DNA of 27,644 nucleotides from Chromatiales bacterium (lineage in GTDB: Bacteria; Pseudomonadota; Gammaproteobacteria; Chromatiales; Chromatiaceae), in contig JANTHH010000007.1 in the NCBI GenBank assembly GCA_024762485.1, positions 1-27,644 on the forward strand, given 5' to 3'. The notes under the pieces were generated by a model, which saw only the letters and a list, made by a program, of their open reading frames with translations, did not search any database and had not been told where the DNA came from. The position numbers and the translations under genes were made by a program. Of the stretch, positions 6,758-14,075 are shown one piece after another. Each line of letters opens with the position of its first letter. The first letter of the stretch is position 1.

Positions 6758-8599
6758 TCAATGAACATCACCCAGCACACCCACCTGGGGCATCCCGGCC
6801 AAACCGGTCTCGCGGGCGTGTTCCTGGAAGCCGGCGTTCTTCCAGAAGAAGGCGCCGGGCATGGTGGTGGGGACCACCACCGCGTAGAACAGGGCGCGGC
6901 CGGCCAATGCAGTCAGCATCACCAACAAGCCGGTGAGGGACCACAGCACCAGCCCGGCAACACCCTCCATGCCGCTCAGTGCCAGTCCGGTGATGAACAG
7001 ACCACTGAGCAACAGCCCGACATTGCGCGCCAGATAGACATGACCGAAGTCGCGGCTCTGCAGGAAGTGACCCGCCGCGCCTTCGCCACCCTGCGCCTGC
7101 AGGTCATGGGCGTGACGCCACAGGCCGACACCCTCCAGCAGCAGCCCCAGCACCATGGGCAGCGCCAGCACGCGCAGTGTCCCGGCGTAGGAGACGCCGT
7201 CGATCACGCCGAGCAGGGCGGTGGTCAGGCCCACCAGCAGCGCGCCGAGGGTGAGCATATTACCGTAGAAGCTGGTCAGTACCTGCCAGTGGTGCCAGAA
7301 CGGGCGCGCCGGGATGCGGTAGATGCGGTGCATGAAATACAACGCGGCAATACCGGAGATGGCAGCACCCCAGCCGGCCACGACGGCCAGCCCGTCCACC
7401 AGCCCGGCGGGCAGCCAGCCGGTCAGTTGCGGCAGGCCCCTGAGCACCGCGTAGGCGGCGAGCAGATTGTAGAACACGGCAACACCGGCCACCTCGCGGC
7501 TGACAGGCGAGTAGCGGAGATTGTTGAAGGCACGGTAGAAGCGATGCGGCCGTCCCAGGTGCAGGGTCGAGAGCACCAGGCCGATGGTCTGGATGCCGAT
7601 CAGGCCGAACACCAGCAGCGGCCAGGCAACGGGGTGGGTCTCGGCGGTAGGCACCGCGAGGCCGAACTGCGGGCCGAGGAACAGCACCAGGAAGGCGCCG
7701 ACCACCGCCTGGGTCACCAGGGTGAAGATCACCAGCGGGTTCTCGCGGGTGGACAGTTTTTTCAGGTTCCACTGGCGCGGGCGGCCGTCGTCATCGACCT
7801 TCGTCGTGTAGCCGCCGCCCTCGCCCTGGGCGTCGCGCTCGTAACGCAGCGGCATGGAGTCGGTACGCTTCATCTCCCGCGGCAGGCTGTTGACCTGCTG
7901 GAAGCGGATGTTCGGGTGGGTGATCTCCGGCGTCGGGAAGCCGGGGATGCGGGTCTCCAGCTGGTCGCGGTCCTCCGGCGTGGTCTCGATGATGCCGAAG
8001 TCCAGTGCACCGGCCAGGCAGGCCGAGGAACAGGCCGGCTTGAGGCCGACCTCCAGCCGGTCCACGCACATGTTGCACTTGGAGACATGGCCGGCCGAGG
8101 TATCGAGCTGGGGCGCGTTGTACGGACAGACCCAGGTGCAGTAGCCGCAACCGAAGCAGATGTCCGGGTCCTGCAGCACCGCGCCGTACTCGGCGAACTT
8201 GGTATAGGCGCGGGTCGGACAGCCCTTCAGACACACCGGGTCGTCGCAGTGATTGCAGGCCATGGAGATGTTCATGCGGGTGTAGGCCGGGTAGCTGCCA
8301 CCCTCGATATAGCCCACCGAGCGGAAAGCCAGGTGCGCCGGCAGGTCGTTCTTCTCCGAGCAGGCCGCCTCGCAGGCGTGGCAGGAGATGCAACGGTCGG
8401 CATTGAAATAGAAGCCGTGCTGCTTGTAGCGGTTGGGGTTGTCCGACACCCATTTGTCGCCGTTGATGTTGAGCGACTGATCCCTCAGCTCATGGCCCTC
8501 CGGCACCGTCTCGATGGGCTGGCCGTAGCGGTTGGTCTGCGGGTGCTCCGCCTGGGGAACCCAGGCGTATTTCTGCTCTTTCGGGCGAGGCTCAAACAT
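6758..8599 (-). CDS. DmsB-DmsC fusion: four-cluster ferredoxin joined to a quinol-oxidising membrane anchor
   Basis: A 613-aa electron-transfer subunit. After about 60 residues of leader come four cysteine groups: C70/C73/C76/C80, C115/C118/C123/C127, C148/C151/C154/C158 and C175/C178/C190/C194. These 16 cysteines are enough for four [4Fe-4S] clusters in the DmsB/NrfC pattern. A linker (about 200-295) leads to a C-terminal half of about eight hydrophobic helices (about 300-600) that resembles the DmsC anchor of DMSO reductase, including LHLGRPHRFYRAFNNLRYSPVSREV. In DMSO reductase these two units are separate proteins. The gene starts 17 nt after the 734-aa molybdoenzyme gene, so the pair very likely forms one complex that passes electrons from quinol to the molybdenum site. 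No signal peptide is seen, so the iron-sulfur part should face the cytoplasm. Confidence 0.88.
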   Translation of the reverse strand: MFEPRPKEQKYAWVPQAEHPQTNRYGQPIETVPEGHELRDQSLNINGDKWVSDNPNRYKQHGFYFNADRCISCHACEAACSEKNDLPAHLAFRSVGYIEGGSYPAYTRMNISMACNHCDDPVCLKGCPTRAYTKFAEYGAVLQDPDICFGCGYCTWVCPYNAPQLDTSAGHVSKCNMCVDRLEVGLKPACSSACLAGALDFGIIETTPEDRDQLETRIPGFPTPEITHPNIRFQQVNSLPREMKRTDSMPLRYERDAQGEGGGYTTKVDDDGRPRQWNLKKLSTRENPLVIFTLVTQAVVGAFLVLFLGPQFGLAVPTAETHPVAWPLLVFGLIGIQTIGLVLSTLHLGRPHRFYRAFNNLRYSPVSREVAGVAVFYNLLAAYAVLRGLPQLTGWLPAGLVDGLAVVAGWGAAISGIAALYFMHRIYRIPARPFWHHWQVLTSFYGNMLTLGALLVGLTTALLGVIDGVSYAGTLRVLALPMVLGLLLEGVGLWRHAHDLQAQGGEGAAGHFLQSRDFGHVYLARNVGLLLSGLFITGLALSGMEGVAGLVLWSLTGLLVMLTALAGRALFYAVVVPTTMPGAFFWKNAGFQEHARETGLAGMPQVGVLGDVH

Positions 8600-8616
8600 A
8601 GTTGCTTACTTGGTCG

Positions 8617-10821
8617 TTAATAGGCGCGTGCGGCCTTGTTGCGCACCGCGGCCGCCTTCTGGTCGGCAATGGGTTCGATGCGCGCCGCGCACTGCTTGAA
8701 GGCCGGCTGGCGCGAATGGGGATCGAGCAGGCCGAGGGTGATGCGGTTGACACAGTCGTGGAAGTGAAAGGGCACGAACACCATGTCCGTCGACACCCGC
8801 TGGGTGGTCTGCACCATCACCACGGCGTCACCACGGCGTGAGATGACGCGGGCGTATTCGCCATGGCGGATACCCAGCGCCTTCGCCGCATCCGGGTTCA
8901 TCTCCATGTAGGGCGTGGGCGAGAACTTGTTCTGGTTGCCGATCTTGCCGGTACGGGTGCGGGTGTGGAAATGTTCCACCACCCGGCCGGAGTTGAACCA
9001 GAAGGGATACTCCTCGTCCGGTCGCTCGTTGTTGTCGATGAAGGGCAGCGGGATCAGTTTCGCCCGGCCTGACGGAAAGGCGAAGCGGCCGTCGCTGTAG
9101 AGCCGCCGGGTGCCATCGCTGGAGTCCTCGCCGGCCCACTCGCTGGGCGCATCGGAGCAGGGCCACTGCATGCCGCGGTTCTGTTCGATCTTGTCGTAGC
9201 TCATGCCCGAGTAGTCGAGCATGCGGCCACGCGACAGTTCGCGCAGTTCATCGAACACCTGCTCGGCATCGTCGGGGAACTCCATCGCCCGCCCCTGCTC
9301 GAAGCGGCTGGCGATCTGATTGAAGATCCACAGGTCGGGCTTGGCCACACCGGGCGGCTGGCTGACGTTGCGGATCAGGTTCACCCGGCGCTCGGTATTG
9401 GTGAAGCAGCCCTCCTTCTCGGCCCACAGCGCGGCAGGCAGATAGACGTGGGCGTACTCGGTGGTCTCGACGTCGCGGTAGGCATCCTGCACCACCAGGA
9501 ATTCCAGTTTTTCCAGGGTCTTGCGGATGCGCGGGGTGTTGGGCATGGAGGTCATGGGATTGGTGGCGATCAGCCACAGCCCCTTGATCTGGCCGGTCTC
9601 GATGGCCGGCAGGATATCGGTCATGAACAGACCGCGCTCCTTGGGGAAAAACGCGGGATCTATGCCCCAGAATTTCGCGATCTCCTCACGGTCGCTGTCC
9701 TTCTCCAGCGCGCGGTAGCCGGGCAGGCCCGAGCAGGAAGACCACTCGCGGGTGCCCATGGCGTTGCACTGACCGGTGATCGAAAGGCTGGAGCCACCGG
9801 GCTTGCCGATGTTGCCGGTGACCAGGTTGAGGTTGTTGATCGCGACCACGCCATCGGAACCGTGGGTGGACTGATTGATGCCCATGGTCCAGATGGTCAT
9901 GGCTGAGCCGGCCTTGGCGTAGACACGGGCCACGTTGCGAATGGTGTCCTCGTCGATGCCGCAGATACGCGAGGCGGTCTGCGGATCGTACTGCTCGACC
10001 AGTGCCTTGAACTCGTCCTGTCCCTCGGTATGGGCGTCGATGTAGTCCTGGTCCGCGAGTCCTTCTTTCAGGATCACATGCGCCAGTGCGTTGAGCAGCA
10101 CCACGTCGGTGCCGGGCTGGATGGGCAGGTGGATATCCGCCATCTGCGCAAACATGGTGACCCGCGGGTCGACCACGATGATGGGGAACTTGCGCTTCTC
10201 CAGGGTATCGCGCAGGCGCCAGAAGATGACCGGGTGCTGCTCCGGCAGGTTGGAGCCGATGGCCAGCAGGCACTCGGTGTGCTCGAAATCGTCGTAGCAG
10301 CCGGGCGGGCCGTCGGAGCCGAAGGAACGCTTGTAGCCGGACGCCGCCGACGACATGCACAGGGTGGTGTTGCCGTCGTAGTTGTTGGTGCCGATCACCC
10401 CCCGGGCCAGCTTGCCCAGGGTGTAGAACTCCTCGGTCATGATCTGCCCGGTGGAGACGATGGAGAAGGCGTCCCTGCCGTACTGATCCTGTATGCGCTG
10501 GATCTCTTCCGCCGTGCGGTCCAGGGCGCTGTCCCAGGACACCGACTTGAATGCGTCCCAGCGGTTATCCCGCATCAGCGGCTTGAGCCCACGACCCGCC
10601 GTCTTGAACAGTTCGTGTTCGAAGATACCCTTGATGCACAGCTTGCCGCGGTTGACGTCGGCATCGGCAACACCGCGCGATGCCACCGCCTTGCCCTTGT
10701 GATCGATGCCCACCTCGATGGAGCAGCCGGTCGAGCAGTAGCCGCAGGTGGCGTATTTCCATTCCACCACGCCCTTGTCAGCAATCTTGATGGGGTTCTT
10801 TTTCTCGCGTCCGAACAGCAT
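8617..10821 (-). CDS. NarB/NasA-like molybdopterin oxidoreductase, second nitrate reductase catalytic subunit
   Basis: A 734-aa bis-MGD enzyme close in length to cyanobacterial NarB and without the C-terminal BFD domain of nasA. The [4Fe-4S] motif is C26-x2-C29-x3-C33 with C62 in RGKLCIKG. The probable molybdenum ligand is C155 in TTLCMSSAASGYKRSFGSDG. Nas/Nap-type landmarks continue: IGSNLPEQHPVIFWR, MGINQSTHGSDGV and ITGQCNAMGTREWSS. There is no Tat signal, so it is cytoplasmic. The start has GGAGAAGG about 6 nt upstream and lies 26 nt after nirD. Its partner is the DmsB-DmsC fusion just downstream. Nitrate is the most likely substrate given the operon, but another oxyanion or N-oxide cannot be excluded by eye. 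A formate dehydrogenase role is less likely because a Cys, not a Sec, sits in a Nas-type context. Confidence 0.88.
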   Translation of the reverse strand: MLFGREKKNPIKIADKGVVEWKYATCGYCSTGCSIEVGIDHKGKAVASRGVADADVNRGKLCIKGIFEHELFKTAGRGLKPLMRDNRWDAFKSVSWDSALDRTAEEIQRIQDQYGRDAFSIVSTGQIMTEEFYTLGKLARGVIGTNNYDGNTTLCMSSAASGYKRSFGSDGPPGCYDDFEHTECLLAIGSNLPEQHPVIFWRLRDTLEKRKFPIIVVDPRVTMFAQMADIHLPIQPGTDVVLLNALAHVILKEGLADQDYIDAHTEGQDEFKALVEQYDPQTASRICGIDEDTIRNVARVYAKAGSAMTIWTMGINQSTHGSDGVVAINNLNLVTGNIGKPGGSSLSITGQCNAMGTREWSSCSGLPGYRALEKDSDREEIAKFWGIDPAFFPKERGLFMTDILPAIETGQIKGLWLIATNPMTSMPNTPRIRKTLEKLEFLVVQDAYRDVETTEYAHVYLPAALWAEKEGCFTNTERRVNLIRNVSQPPGVAKPDLWIFNQIASRFEQGRAMEFPDDAEQVFDELRELSRGRMLDYSGMSYDKIEQNRGMQWPCSDAPSEWAGEDSSDGTRRLYSDGRFAFPSGRAKLIPLPFIDNNERPDEEYPFWFNSGRVVEHFHTRTRTGKIGNQNKFSPTPYMEMNPDAAKALGIRHGEYARVISRRGDAVVMVQTTQRVSTDMVFVPFHFHDCVNRITLGLLDPHSRQPAFKQCAARIEPIADQKAAAVRNKAARAY

Positions 10822-10847
10822 CGTCAGCCTTCTCCAGCGGTTGTCTG

Positions 10848-11177
10848 TCAGGCGGCCACTTCGTCGGCTTTCAGGCTGAGGTATACCTTGCCGTTTTCCA
10901 CCTTGGTGGCGAAGACATTGGTGCAGCCCTCGTCAGGCGCCAGCGCCTCGCCGGAGGTCAGGTCGATCTTCCAGTTGTGCAGCGGACAGGTCACCGAGGT
11001 ACCGTGGACGATACCCTGGGACAGCGGGCCGCCCTTGTGGGGGCAGGCGTCCTTGATGGCGAAGACACGGTCATCGGCGGTGCGGAACACGGCGATATCC
11101 ATGGTGTCGGTCTTGACCACCCGGCTGCCGAGTTTGGGGATGTCTTCCAGGGCGACGATTTCGATCCAGTTGCTCAT
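10848..11177 (-). CDS. nirD: NirD, Rieske-type small subunit of NADH-dependent nitrite reductase
   Basis: A 109-aa protein with the Rieske ligands C45-P-H47 (ACPHKGGPLSQG) and C64-P-L-H67 (VTCPLHNWKIDLTSGE), in the spacing usual for NirD. The family partners NirB in reducing nitrite to ammonium in the cytoplasm. Some NirD proteins lack the cluster residues, but this one keeps all four and should bind a [2Fe-2S] cluster. It starts 37 nt after the nirB stop, and the 734-aa molybdoenzyme gene follows 26 nt later. Confidence 0.95.
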   Translation of the reverse strand: MSNWIEIVALEDIPKLGSRVVKTDTMDIAVFRTADDRVFAIKDACPHKGGPLSQGIVHGTSVTCPLHNWKIDLTSGEALAPDEGCTNVFATKVENGKVYLSLKADEVAA

Positions 11178-11214
11178 AGTGTTATCTCTTCAGTAAATCT
11201 GTTGGACGTCGGGA

Positions 11215-13653
11215 TCAGGCGCTGATCACCACCGGGGTGAACTCGTGGGCCTCACCACCCTCGGCGCGCTGCTTCCAGGGATCGATCTGGGCAAACTGCT
11301 GGCCGAACTTGAAGCGTTCATACAAGTCCTTGCGATTCGCCTCGTCGTCGAGAATCTGTTCCTTGATGTGGTTGAGACCGACCCGCTCCACCCAGGGTGC
11401 GGTCCGCTCCAGGTAGTGGCCTTCCTCGCGGTACAGCTGGGTGAAGGCACCGCAGTATTCGAGCACCTCCTCCTCGGTCGCCACCTTGGTCAGCAGGTCG
11501 GTGACGCGCACCTTGATGCCACCGTTGCCGCCCACATGCAGCTCGTAACCGGAGTCGACACAGACCACGCCGAAGTCCTTGATCGTGGCCTCGGCGCAGT
11601 TGCGCGGGCAGCCGGAGACGGCGAGCTTGAACTTGTGCGGCATCCAGGAACCCCAGGTCAACTCCTCCAGCTTCACCCCCAGACCGGTGGAATTCTGGGT
11701 GCCGAAGCGGCACCAGGTCTTGCCGGCGCAGGTCTTCACCGTGCGCAGTGCCTTGCCGTAGGCATGGCCGGAGACGAAGCCGGCGTCGGACAGATCCTTC
11801 CACATGGCCGGCAGGTCCTCCTTCTTGACACCGAACAGGTCGATGCGCTGACCGCCGGTGACCTTCATCTCGGGCACCTGGTACTTGTCGGAGACATCGG
11901 CGATGGCGCGCAGATCCTCGGCGGTGCACAGGCCGCCGAACATGCGCGGCACCACCGAGTAGGTGCCGTCCTTCTGGATGTTGCCGTGGGCACGCTCGTT
12001 GATGAAACGCGACTGGGCGTCGTCCTGGTATTCCGCCGGCCAGCGGGCCAGCAGATAGTAATTGAGTGCCGGGCGGCAGCTGGCACAACCATCCGGGGTC
12101 TTCCAGCCCATGGCCTCGCGCACCGCATCCATGGACTTGAGCTCCTGGTCACGGATGGCGGCGATCACCTCGTCGTGGCTGTGCTCGGTGCAGTTGCACA
12201 TGCCCTGCTTGCTCGGTGCCTCGTCGTAGCCCTCGCCCACGGTGCTGGCGAGCAATTCCTCCACCAGGCCGGTACAGGAGCCACAGGAACTCGACGCCTT
12301 GGTGTGGGCCTGCACCTCGGCCAGGGTGAACAGGCCCTTGGTGGTGATGGCATTGACGATGTCGCCCTTGCAGACACCGTTGCAACCGCAGATCTCGGCG
12401 CTGTCGGGCAGCGACATGACGCCGCTGCCGCTGCTGCCGTGGCCGGCATCACCCAGATCGTGCTGGCCGAACAGGATGGTGCTGCGGAAGGCGGAGATGT
12501 CGGTGCCCTCGCGCAGCAGGGTGAAGTACCAGGTGCCATCCATGGTGTCGCCGTAGAGCACGGCACCCTTCACCTTGTCGTCGCGGATCACCAGCTTCTT
12601 GTAGACGCCGGCACCCGGGTCCTGCAGCACCAGGGTCTCGTCACCCTCGCCCTCGTTGAACTCGCCGGCGGAGAACAGGTCGATGCCGGTCACCTTGAGC
12701 TTGGTGGAGGTGACCGAGCCTTCATAGCGGGCGATGCCCATCTCGGCCAGGTGGTTGGCCACCACCTTGGCCTGTTCGAACAGGGGCGCCACCAGGCCGT
12801 AGCACTGGCCACGGTGCTGGACACATTCACCGACGGCATAGATCTTGGGGTCGAAGGTCTGCATGGTGTCATCGACCACCACACCGCGCTCGCAGTGCAG
12901 ACCGGCCTTCTCGGCCAGTTCGATGTTCGGGCGGATGCCGACCGCCATCACCACCAGGTCGGCGGCCACCTCGGAGCCATCGGCGAACTTGACGCCACTG
13001 ACGTGCCCGTCGCCGGTGATCTCGGCGGTCTGTGCCTCCATCAGGAACTTCATGCCACGCTCCTCCAGCGAGGCCTTGAGCATTGCCGATGCCGGCTTGT
13101 CGAGCTGGCGCTCCATCAGGCTGTCGAGCAGGTGCACCACGGTGACGTCCATGCCCTGCTTCATCAGGCCGTTGGCGGCCTCCAGTCCGAGCAGACCACC
13201 ACCGATCACGACGGCATGTTTAGAGGTCTTGGCCGCATCCAGCATGGTCTCGACATCGGCGATGTCGCGGAAGCCGATCACCCCGTCCTTGTCGTGTCCG
13301 GGCACCGGGATAATGAAGGGCTTGGAGCCGGTGGCCAGCAGCAGGCGGTCGTAGTGGGTCTCGGCGCCGGAGGCGGTCATCACCTTGCGCTTCACCCGGT
13401 CGATCTCGACCACCTCATCGCCGGTGATCAGGTTGATGCCGTTCTCGTCATACCATTCGCGACTATTAAGGATGATGTCATCAATGGTCTTCTCCCCGGC
13501 CAGCACCGGCGAGAGCATGATGCGGTTGTAGTTGGGGTAGGGCTCGTTGCCGAAGACGGTGATCTCGTACTTGTCGGCATCCAGCTTGAGCAATTCCTCG
13601 ACGGCACGCATGCCCGCCATGCCATTACCCACCACCACCAGTTTCTCTTTCAT
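11215..13653 (-). CDS. nirB: NirB, NADH-dependent nitrite reductase large subunit
   Basis: An 812-aa cytoplasmic siroheme enzyme for six-electron reduction of nitrite to ammonium. FAD binding: VVVGNGMAGMRAVEELL (6-22). NADH binding: VVIGGGLLGLEAANGL (148-163). Two BFD-like [2Fe-2S] units follow: C422-x-C424 with C457-x2-C460, and C486-x-C488 with C523-x2-C526. The C-terminal sulfite/nitrite reductase half carries the siroheme/[4Fe-4S] ligands C642-x5-C648 and C682-x3-C686 (SGCPRNCAEA). It is slightly shorter than E. coli NirB (847 aa) but complete. The ATG at 13653 has AGGAAG 7 nt upstream. It is the first gene of the seven-gene operon, and a sigma-54 type promoter lies about 62 nt upstream. 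Confidence 0.97.
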   Translation of the reverse strand: MKEKLVVVGNGMAGMRAVEELLKLDADKYEITVFGNEPYPNYNRIMLSPVLAGEKTIDDIILNSREWYDENGINLITGDEVVEIDRVKRKVMTASGAETHYDRLLLATGSKPFIIPVPGHDKDGVIGFRDIADVETMLDAAKTSKHAVVIGGGLLGLEAANGLMKQGMDVTVVHLLDSLMERQLDKPASAMLKASLEERGMKFLMEAQTAEITGDGHVSGVKFADGSEVAADLVVMAVGIRPNIELAEKAGLHCERGVVVDDTMQTFDPKIYAVGECVQHRGQCYGLVAPLFEQAKVVANHLAEMGIARYEGSVTSTKLKVTGIDLFSAGEFNEGEGDETLVLQDPGAGVYKKLVIRDDKVKGAVLYGDTMDGTWYFTLLREGTDISAFRSTILFGQHDLGDAGHGSSGSGVMSLPDSAEICGCNGVCKGDIVNAITTKGLFTLAEVQAHTKASSSCGSCTGLVEELLASTVGEGYDEAPSKQGMCNCTEHSHDEVIAAIRDQELKSMDAVREAMGWKTPDGCASCRPALNYYLLARWPAEYQDDAQSRFINERAHGNIQKDGTYSVVPRMFGGLCTAEDLRAIADVSDKYQVPEMKVTGGQRIDLFGVKKEDLPAMWKDLSDAGFVSGHAYGKALRTVKTCAGKTWCRFGTQNSTGLGVKLEELTWGSWMPHKFKLAVSGCPRNCAEATIKDFGVVCVDSGYELHVGGNGGIKVRVTDLLTKVATEEEVLEYCGAFTQLYREEGHYLERTAPWVERVGLNHIKEQILDDEANRKDLYERFKFGQQFAQIDPWKQRAEGGEAHEFTPVVISA

Positions 13654-13714
13654 GATTACGCTTCCTCGAAATTTATGCTGAGGCCAGGCACCAGCCCCAC
13701 TTGGGCATCATCCA

Positions 13715-13730
13715 AGCAAAGACCTTGCCA
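13715..13730 (-). promoter_or_regulatory. Sigma-54 (-24/-12) promoter of the nirB operon
   Basis: Minus strand TGGCAAGGTCTTTGCT matches the sigma-54 consensus TGGCACGNNNNTTGCW at every fixed position except one, with the GG and GC dinucleotides at the required spacing. The predicted transcription start is near 13704, giving a leader of about 50 nt to the nirB ATG. Confidence 0.72.
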
Positions 13731-13747
13731 ATGAATGAGAATAGATC

Positions 13748-13760
13748 TAACCGATTGATC
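13748..13760. promoter_or_regulatory. Possible IHF site
   Basis: TAACCGATTGATC matches the reverse form of the IHF consensus (YAANNNNTTGATW) except for the last base. It lies between the nirB -24/-12 element and the NtrC-like palindrome, where DNA bending is usual for sigma-54 promoters. A short degenerate motif, so confidence is low. Confidence 0.3.
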
Positions 13761-13816
13761 TATATGGATCTTATCTGGATTGGGGGAATCACAAGTCGTC
13801 CCGGCCATGCCCAGGC

Positions 13817-13831
13817 GCACCAATTCCGTGC
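13817..13831. promoter_or_regulatory. NtrC-like operator 1
   Basis: GCACC-AATTC-CGTGC matches the NtrC palindrome GCACC-N5-GGTGC with one mismatch. Its centre lies about 120 bp upstream of the predicted nirB transcription start and about 220 bp upstream of that of narK, in the normal range for an enhancer site. It could serve both divergent promoters. Confidence 0.5.
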
Positions 13832-13989
13832 ATCAGCGCCCCCTAATGTTGCGAATGCGGCACCTCGAACAGTGCATGCCGTTTGGCGCACAAGCGGGAA
13901 ACATGCCGGACCATGTGACCGAAGCAGGCCGACAAAAAACTCTTACCTCATTGTTTTTTAATGATTATTTCAGACTGCTTCACCACAGC

Positions 13990-14004
13990 GCACCAATCTG
14001 GCGC
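13990..14004. promoter_or_regulatory. NtrC-like operator 2, close to the narK promoter
   Basis: GCACC-AATCT-GGCGC matches GCACC-N5-GGTGC with one mismatch and shares the core GCACCAATC/T with the site at 13817. It lies only about 50 bp upstream of the predicted narK start, which is closer than usual, so it might modulate rather than activate. Confidence 0.4.
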
Positions 14005-14021
14005 AACAAGGTCGGCAACCC

Positions 14022-14037
14022 TGGCGCAGTTATTGCT
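14022..14037 (+). promoter_or_regulatory. Sigma-54 (-24/-12) promoter of narK
   Basis: TGGCGCAGTTATTGCT has the invariant TGG and TTGC elements with GG and GC 12 positions apart. Two of the fixed consensus bases differ. The predicted transcription start is near 14048. That leaves about 28 nt to the ATG at 14076 but only 10 nt to the ATG at 14058, which favours the later start. Confidence 0.65.
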
Positions 14038-14075
14038 CATACCAGAGCAACACAGCAATGATGCCGGGGACAACG

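Larger units (their letters stand above)
13654..14075. promoter_or_regulatory. Divergent nirB-narK control region
   Basis: 422 nt without a credible gene. It contains the two opposed -24/-12 promoters, two NtrC-like palindromes and a possible IHF site. An AT-rich patch at 13931-13975 (six A and six T runs) lies between the two operators and could be a bend or upstream element. The layout fits nitrogen-limitation control of both arms of the nitrate pathway. Confidence 0.65.

Noticed and set aside
6761..8620. 619-codon plus-strand frame opposite the DmsB-DmsC fusion
   Set aside because: Shadow frame with low-complexity histidine/glutamine-rich translation and no family features.
11245..13734. 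829-codon plus-strand frame opposite nirB
   Set aside because: Shadow frame mirroring nirB codon bias. The translation has no recognisable motif, whereas nirB keeps all cofactor ligands.
13860..13875. GCACC...CAGTGC as a third NtrC site
   Set aside because: The half-sites are one base further apart than in the NtrC palindrome, so they would be out of phase.
13934..13959. Six-A/six-T inverted repeat as an intrinsic terminator
   Set aside because: The stem is only A-T apart from one pair, no gene ends next to it, and it lies in the divergent promoter region. More likely a flexible or bent AT patch.
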